Below, in pieces: positions 62,912-64,000 of a DNA stretch of 64,000 bases (within the stretch, counting starts at the first letter, position 1; each line of letters starts with the position of its first letter). Source of the stretch: Rhodospirillales bacterium (lineage in GTDB: Bacteria > Pseudomonadota > Alphaproteobacteria > Micavibrionales > Micavibrionaceae); the NCBI GenBank assembly GCA_020638285.1, contig JACKIV010000002.1, positions 62,001-126,000 of the forward strand. Direction: 5' to 3'. The position numbers and the translations under genes are program-made. Below the pieces are notes generated by a model. The model was not told the origin of the DNA and did no database searches. It worked only from the letters and a program-made list of their open reading frames with translations.

Positions 62912-63023
62912 GATGCCATTCCAGAGTTCAAGGCCTGAGAATCATGCGATTTTTCAAGGTATTCTCGATGATTCAGTATAAAATTCAAGGATTAACATAG
63001 ATTTAAGCGTCCTCTTCCCGAAT

Positions 63024-63989
63024 TCAGTTGTTTCCTTTGATTCGCACGCGTCCGTCCTTCTCAAGGCCCGGTTGGACGGCACCTTTGACGGGGCCAGCGC
63101 CTTGCTGGTATGCCGCCGGAACGAGAGCCTCCCATTCCACTTTGCCTCCTTTGACCTCATAGCGTACGAGAGTTCCATCGATTCTGCGCAGATTGTCCAG
63201 AAGCTCCTGCACCCGGACCATGTGGCGGATAGTGTCGCTCTGCATGGCTTTGTAGGCCGTAATCATCAGGTCTTCGGAGGCTTTCTGGGTCTTGGCCTGT
63301 ACATCGTCCAGATTGCGCTGGACGAATCCAACCGCGAAAAACTGGAAAATCAGGATGGCAATGGCCAGAGCATTGACCGCCAGACCTGTAAAGAGCAGCA
63401 TGCGCGCCGCCGCGCGGGAGAGTTTTTCCGTCATGAGCGCCCGGTTTTTCCACGGAATAATTGTGGCAACAGCCGGATTCACGGTGACAAAATTGGCGTC
63501 CATGCTCTGAACGCGCGGCAGAATCGTCCGGGCCGCGCCCAGAAAAACCTGCATCCGGCCCGTTTCCGGGTCCCAGCGCAGGGCGGAGGCAATCCCTTCC
63601 TGTTCATACAGATAGACCGTTTCCCGGTCCCAGTATTCGCTGTTTCCGGGCAGGGCAGCGGCCAGAGGACACCAGCTGTCCGGGCTGGAGGCCAGAGCGG
63701 AGGAGGGACAGGCCAGATACCATAATTTCTTGTCGTCTGCCGCGTAACAAAAATGAACCCGCTCCGTCCCGAGGGCCTGAGAGGCTGCGTTCCAGACCGA
63801 TTCGTCTTCAACGCCGGGGATATGGGGGATGGAGCCGCCAATCATTTCCATAGGAAGGTAGGGCGACAGGGTGGCGCGGAACGATCCCGCCTCGCCCGCA
63901 AGCTTGTCGACAATACCGGGCTTGAGGCGGGATGCGCCCGGCGTAGGCTCGCGCGCTGCAAGGGGTCTATCTTCCGATGTCAAGGGCAT
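63024..63989 (-). CDS. single-pass membrane protein with cytoplasmic domain, possibly part of the pilus-like cluster
   Basis: 321 residues from ATG 63989, near the right edge. A cytoplasmic domain of about 195 residues ('GTERVHFCYAADDKKLWYLACPSSAL', 'RETVYLYEQEGIASALRWDPETGRMQVFLGAARTILP') is followed by a helix ('RMLLFTGLAVNALAIAILIFQFFAVGF'), a coiled coil ('RNLDDVQAKTQKASEDLMITAYKAMQSDTIRHMVRVQELLDNLRRI') and a small domain ('VRYEVKGGKVEWEALVPAAYQ'). A PilN-like alignment subunit is conceivable. A stop codon of an upstream gene may lie just before the ATG; the cluster continues beyond the window. Confidence 0.6.
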   Translation of the reverse strand: MPLTSEDRPLAAREPTPGASRLKPGIVDKLAGEAGSFRATLSPYLPMEMIGGSIPHIPGVEDESVWNAASQALGTERVHFCYAADDKKLWYLACPSSALASSPDSWCPLAAALPGNSEYWDRETVYLYEQEGIASALRWDPETGRMQVFLGAARTILPRVQSMDANFVTVNPAVATIIPWKNRALMTEKLSRAAARMLLFTGLAVNALAIAILIFQFFAVGFVQRNLDDVQAKTQKASEDLMITAYKAMQSDTIRHMVRVQELLDNLRRIDGTLVRYEVKGGKVEWEALVPAAYQQGAGPVKGAVQPGLEKDGRVRIKGNN

Positions 63990-64000
63990 AGTGCTACATC

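Overview
The window is chromosomal DNA of an alphaproteobacterium. Support comes from the gene pairs and operons (ubiK-like/ybjN/proC, ctaG/ctaE/DUF983, rpsF-rpsR-rplI, rplJ-rplL-rpoB-rpoC, dotD-dotC-dotB), an RpoH with an RpoH box, and clear TTGAC(A/G)-N17-TA(N)3(T/A) promoters. Most genes are core housekeeping genes with similar base composition. No rRNA, prophage, IS transposase or CRISPR array was seen. The genus cannot be fixed from sequence alone; a free-living lineage near Rhodospirillales/Micavibrionales is a guess.

Layout. 0-10.9 kb: the start of a TorF-type outer-membrane porin (runs off the left edge), ubiK-like/ybjN/proC, rmuC, tRNA-Leu(UAG), trigger factor, trpA, and part of the cytochrome oxidase set (ctaG, ctaE, DUF983). 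10.9-22.3 kb: xth, a double-PAS histidine kinase, recX, a low-GC orphan gene, gmhA with a lipoprotein, rsmD, a pseudouridine synthase, tadA and a membrane-anchored pseudokinase. 22.5-31.9 kb: trpB (16 kb from trpA), a Sco protein, sucC and sucD split by a GxxExxY element, rpoH, dnaN, an orphan Flp pilin, and rpsF-rpsR-rplI. 32.3-38.4 kb: tRNA-Ala(GGC), then a Dot/Icm-like type IVB secretion module (dotD-dotC-dotB) near a lytic transglycosylase and a DsbC/G-like protein. 38.6-47.9 kb: lpxC, rnhB, sufE, clpX, thrS, a divergent aat, and infC with an AUC start. 47.9-58.6 kb: rplJ-rplL-rpoB-(small ORF)-rpoC, with an attenuator-like terminator in the rplJ leader. 58.6-64 kb: ssb, ctaC, an unknown gene, and a four-gene cluster with two pilin-like membrane proteins and two single-pass membrane proteins that could belong to a pilus or secretion machine.

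The most notable structures are: (i) short palindromic or terminal-inverted-repeat elements in intergenic gaps (2.4, 6.6, 26.0 and 26.5 kb), one encoding a GxxExxY protein with a possible D-x9-E-x-K nuclease motif whose reading frame begins inside the terminal repeat, next to a shorter derivative with the same ends; (ii) the dotDCB module and the separate pilin-like cluster; (iii) oddities in the transcription and translation operon (rplJ leader terminator, long basic RpoB N-terminus, an extra gene between rpoB and rpoC).
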